Source: Synechococcus sp. PROS-7-1
Lineage (GTDB): Bacteria; Cyanobacteriota; Cyanobacteriia; PCC-6307; Cyanobiaceae
Length of the DNA: 64,000 nucleotides
Assembly: GCF_014279795.1 (NCBI RefSeq)
Contig: NZ_CP047945.1
Coordinates: forward strand, 1 to 64,000
Direction of reading: 5' to 3'
Part shown: positions 63,675-64,000 of the stretch, in pieces
Position numbering within the stretch: the stretch's first letter is position 1
Layout of the letters: each line of letters starts with the position of its first letter
Program-made: the position numbers and the translations under genes
The notes under the pieces: generated by a model
The model's database searches: none
Told to the model about the DNA's origin: nothing
What the model saw: only the letters and a program-made list of their open reading frames with translations

Positions 63675-64000
63675 TTGTCCACTGCCGCCTCACTGCCGAA
63701 TCGACCTCTCACGGTGGCCATTCTTGGTGCTAGCGGGGCTGTGGGGCAGGAACTGCTGCAACTCCTGCAGGAGCGCCATTTCCCCGTCAAGGAACTTCGC
63801 CTGTTGGCCTCAGCCCGCTCCGCAGGAAGCCGTTGCACCTGGAACGGCCAAGATCTGACGGTTCTGGAGGTGAGCGAGTCTGCGTTTGCGGGTGTGGATC
63901 TGGTGCTGGCCTCCGCCGGGGGCTCTGTGTCACGGCAGTGGCGCGATGCGATCGTGGCCGCAGGCGCTGTGATGGTGGACAACTCCAGTGCCTTCCGCAT
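63675..64000 (+). CDS. asd: Aspartate-semialdehyde dehydrogenase, N-terminal part
   Basis: The gene continues beyond the window; only the first 108 codons are visible. Residues 13-32 (TVAILGASGAVGQELLQLLQ) form the NADP-binding Rossmann motif, followed by FPVKELRLLASARSAG (phosphate contact) and LASAGGSVSRQW, then VDNSSAFR near the cut, the usual N-terminal half of the enzyme that reduces aspartyl phosphate for lysine, threonine and methionine synthesis. Start is probably TTG at 63675 (MSTAASLPNRP); GTG at 63714 would cut into the Rossmann motif. Confidence 0.93.
   Translation, partial: MSTAASLPNRPLTVAILGASGAVGQELLQLLQERHFPVKELRLLASARSAGSRCTWNGQDLTVLEVSESAFAGVDLVLASAGGSVSRQWRDAIVAAGAVMVDNSSAFR

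Overview
The window reads as the origin-proximal part of a marine picocyanobacterial chromosome, most likely Synechococcus (subcluster 5.1-like). Pointers are the opening order dnaN / PRC-barrel gene / purL / purF / topoisomerase A subunit, the sulfolipid pair sqdB-sqdX, a Psb34-type light-harvesting-like microprotein, a Ycf37-like and a TLP40/CYP38-like photosynthesis factor, a plastid-type GAPDH, moderately high GC, frequent GTG/TTG starts, and very tight packing with many 1-4 base overlaps. A DnaA-box-like 9-mer lies at bases 5-13, just upstream of dnaN. I see no insertion sequence, prophage, CRISPR array or rRNA; one tRNA (Gly-CCC) is present.

Layout. 1-6010 (+): dnaN, PRC-barrel gene, purL, purF. 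6013-10442 (-): ParC/GyrA-like subunit, TPR protein, queG. 10484-17675 (+): HpsJ-like and DUF502 membrane proteins, nusB, ftsY, RsbU-like phosphatase, argH, glycine-rich RRM protein. 17694-20511: dusA (-), msrB and a BaiN-type flavoprotein (+). 20546-24745 (-): pilB-pilT-pilC. 24841-27890 (+): grpE, dnaJ, a TusA-like gene, rsgA. 27865-30590 (-): murC, murB, ebfC. 30763-36245: gap with a strong terminator, thiL and a lumenal cyclophilin (-), efp-accB (+), pdxA (-), a 63-residue membrane protein (+). 36211-41989 is the least characterised part: epimerase, HNH nuclease, SMARCAL1-like SNF2 helicase, a lipoprotein, an AbrB-type half transporter and several tiny genes. 42014-49016: tRNA-Gly, alanine/serine-glyoxylate-type aminotransferase, cbiD, guaA, two unknown genes abutting a class B PBP2. 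49025-54319: sqdX, sqdB, psb34, thiG (all -), one unknown (+), then ycf37-like, rplT, rpmI (-). 54379-57321 (+): SpoIID-like protein and a GT2 glycosyltransferase. 57337-63510 (-): tig, clpP, clpX, an LRAT-like gene, dnaX. The window ends inside asd (+).

Most genes serve housekeeping functions: replication, purines, protein folding and turnover, peptidoglycan, cofactors and photosynthetic membrane assembly. No large novel island is visible. The best leads are small: a 55-codon Psb34 gene between sqdB and thiG; a 17-codon ORF coupled to the RRM gene; a PilC with a duplicated, AT-richer N-terminus; a divergent HNH / SNF2 pair recalling the eukaryotic ZRANB3 domain set; two unknown genes coupled to PBP2; and a cbiD whose conserved N-terminus starts upstream of any ATG/GTG/TTG codon. 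Starts were moved from the longest open frame to an internal codon where conserved residues, overlaps or a Shine-Dalgarno sequence argued for it; these choices are stated per gene.
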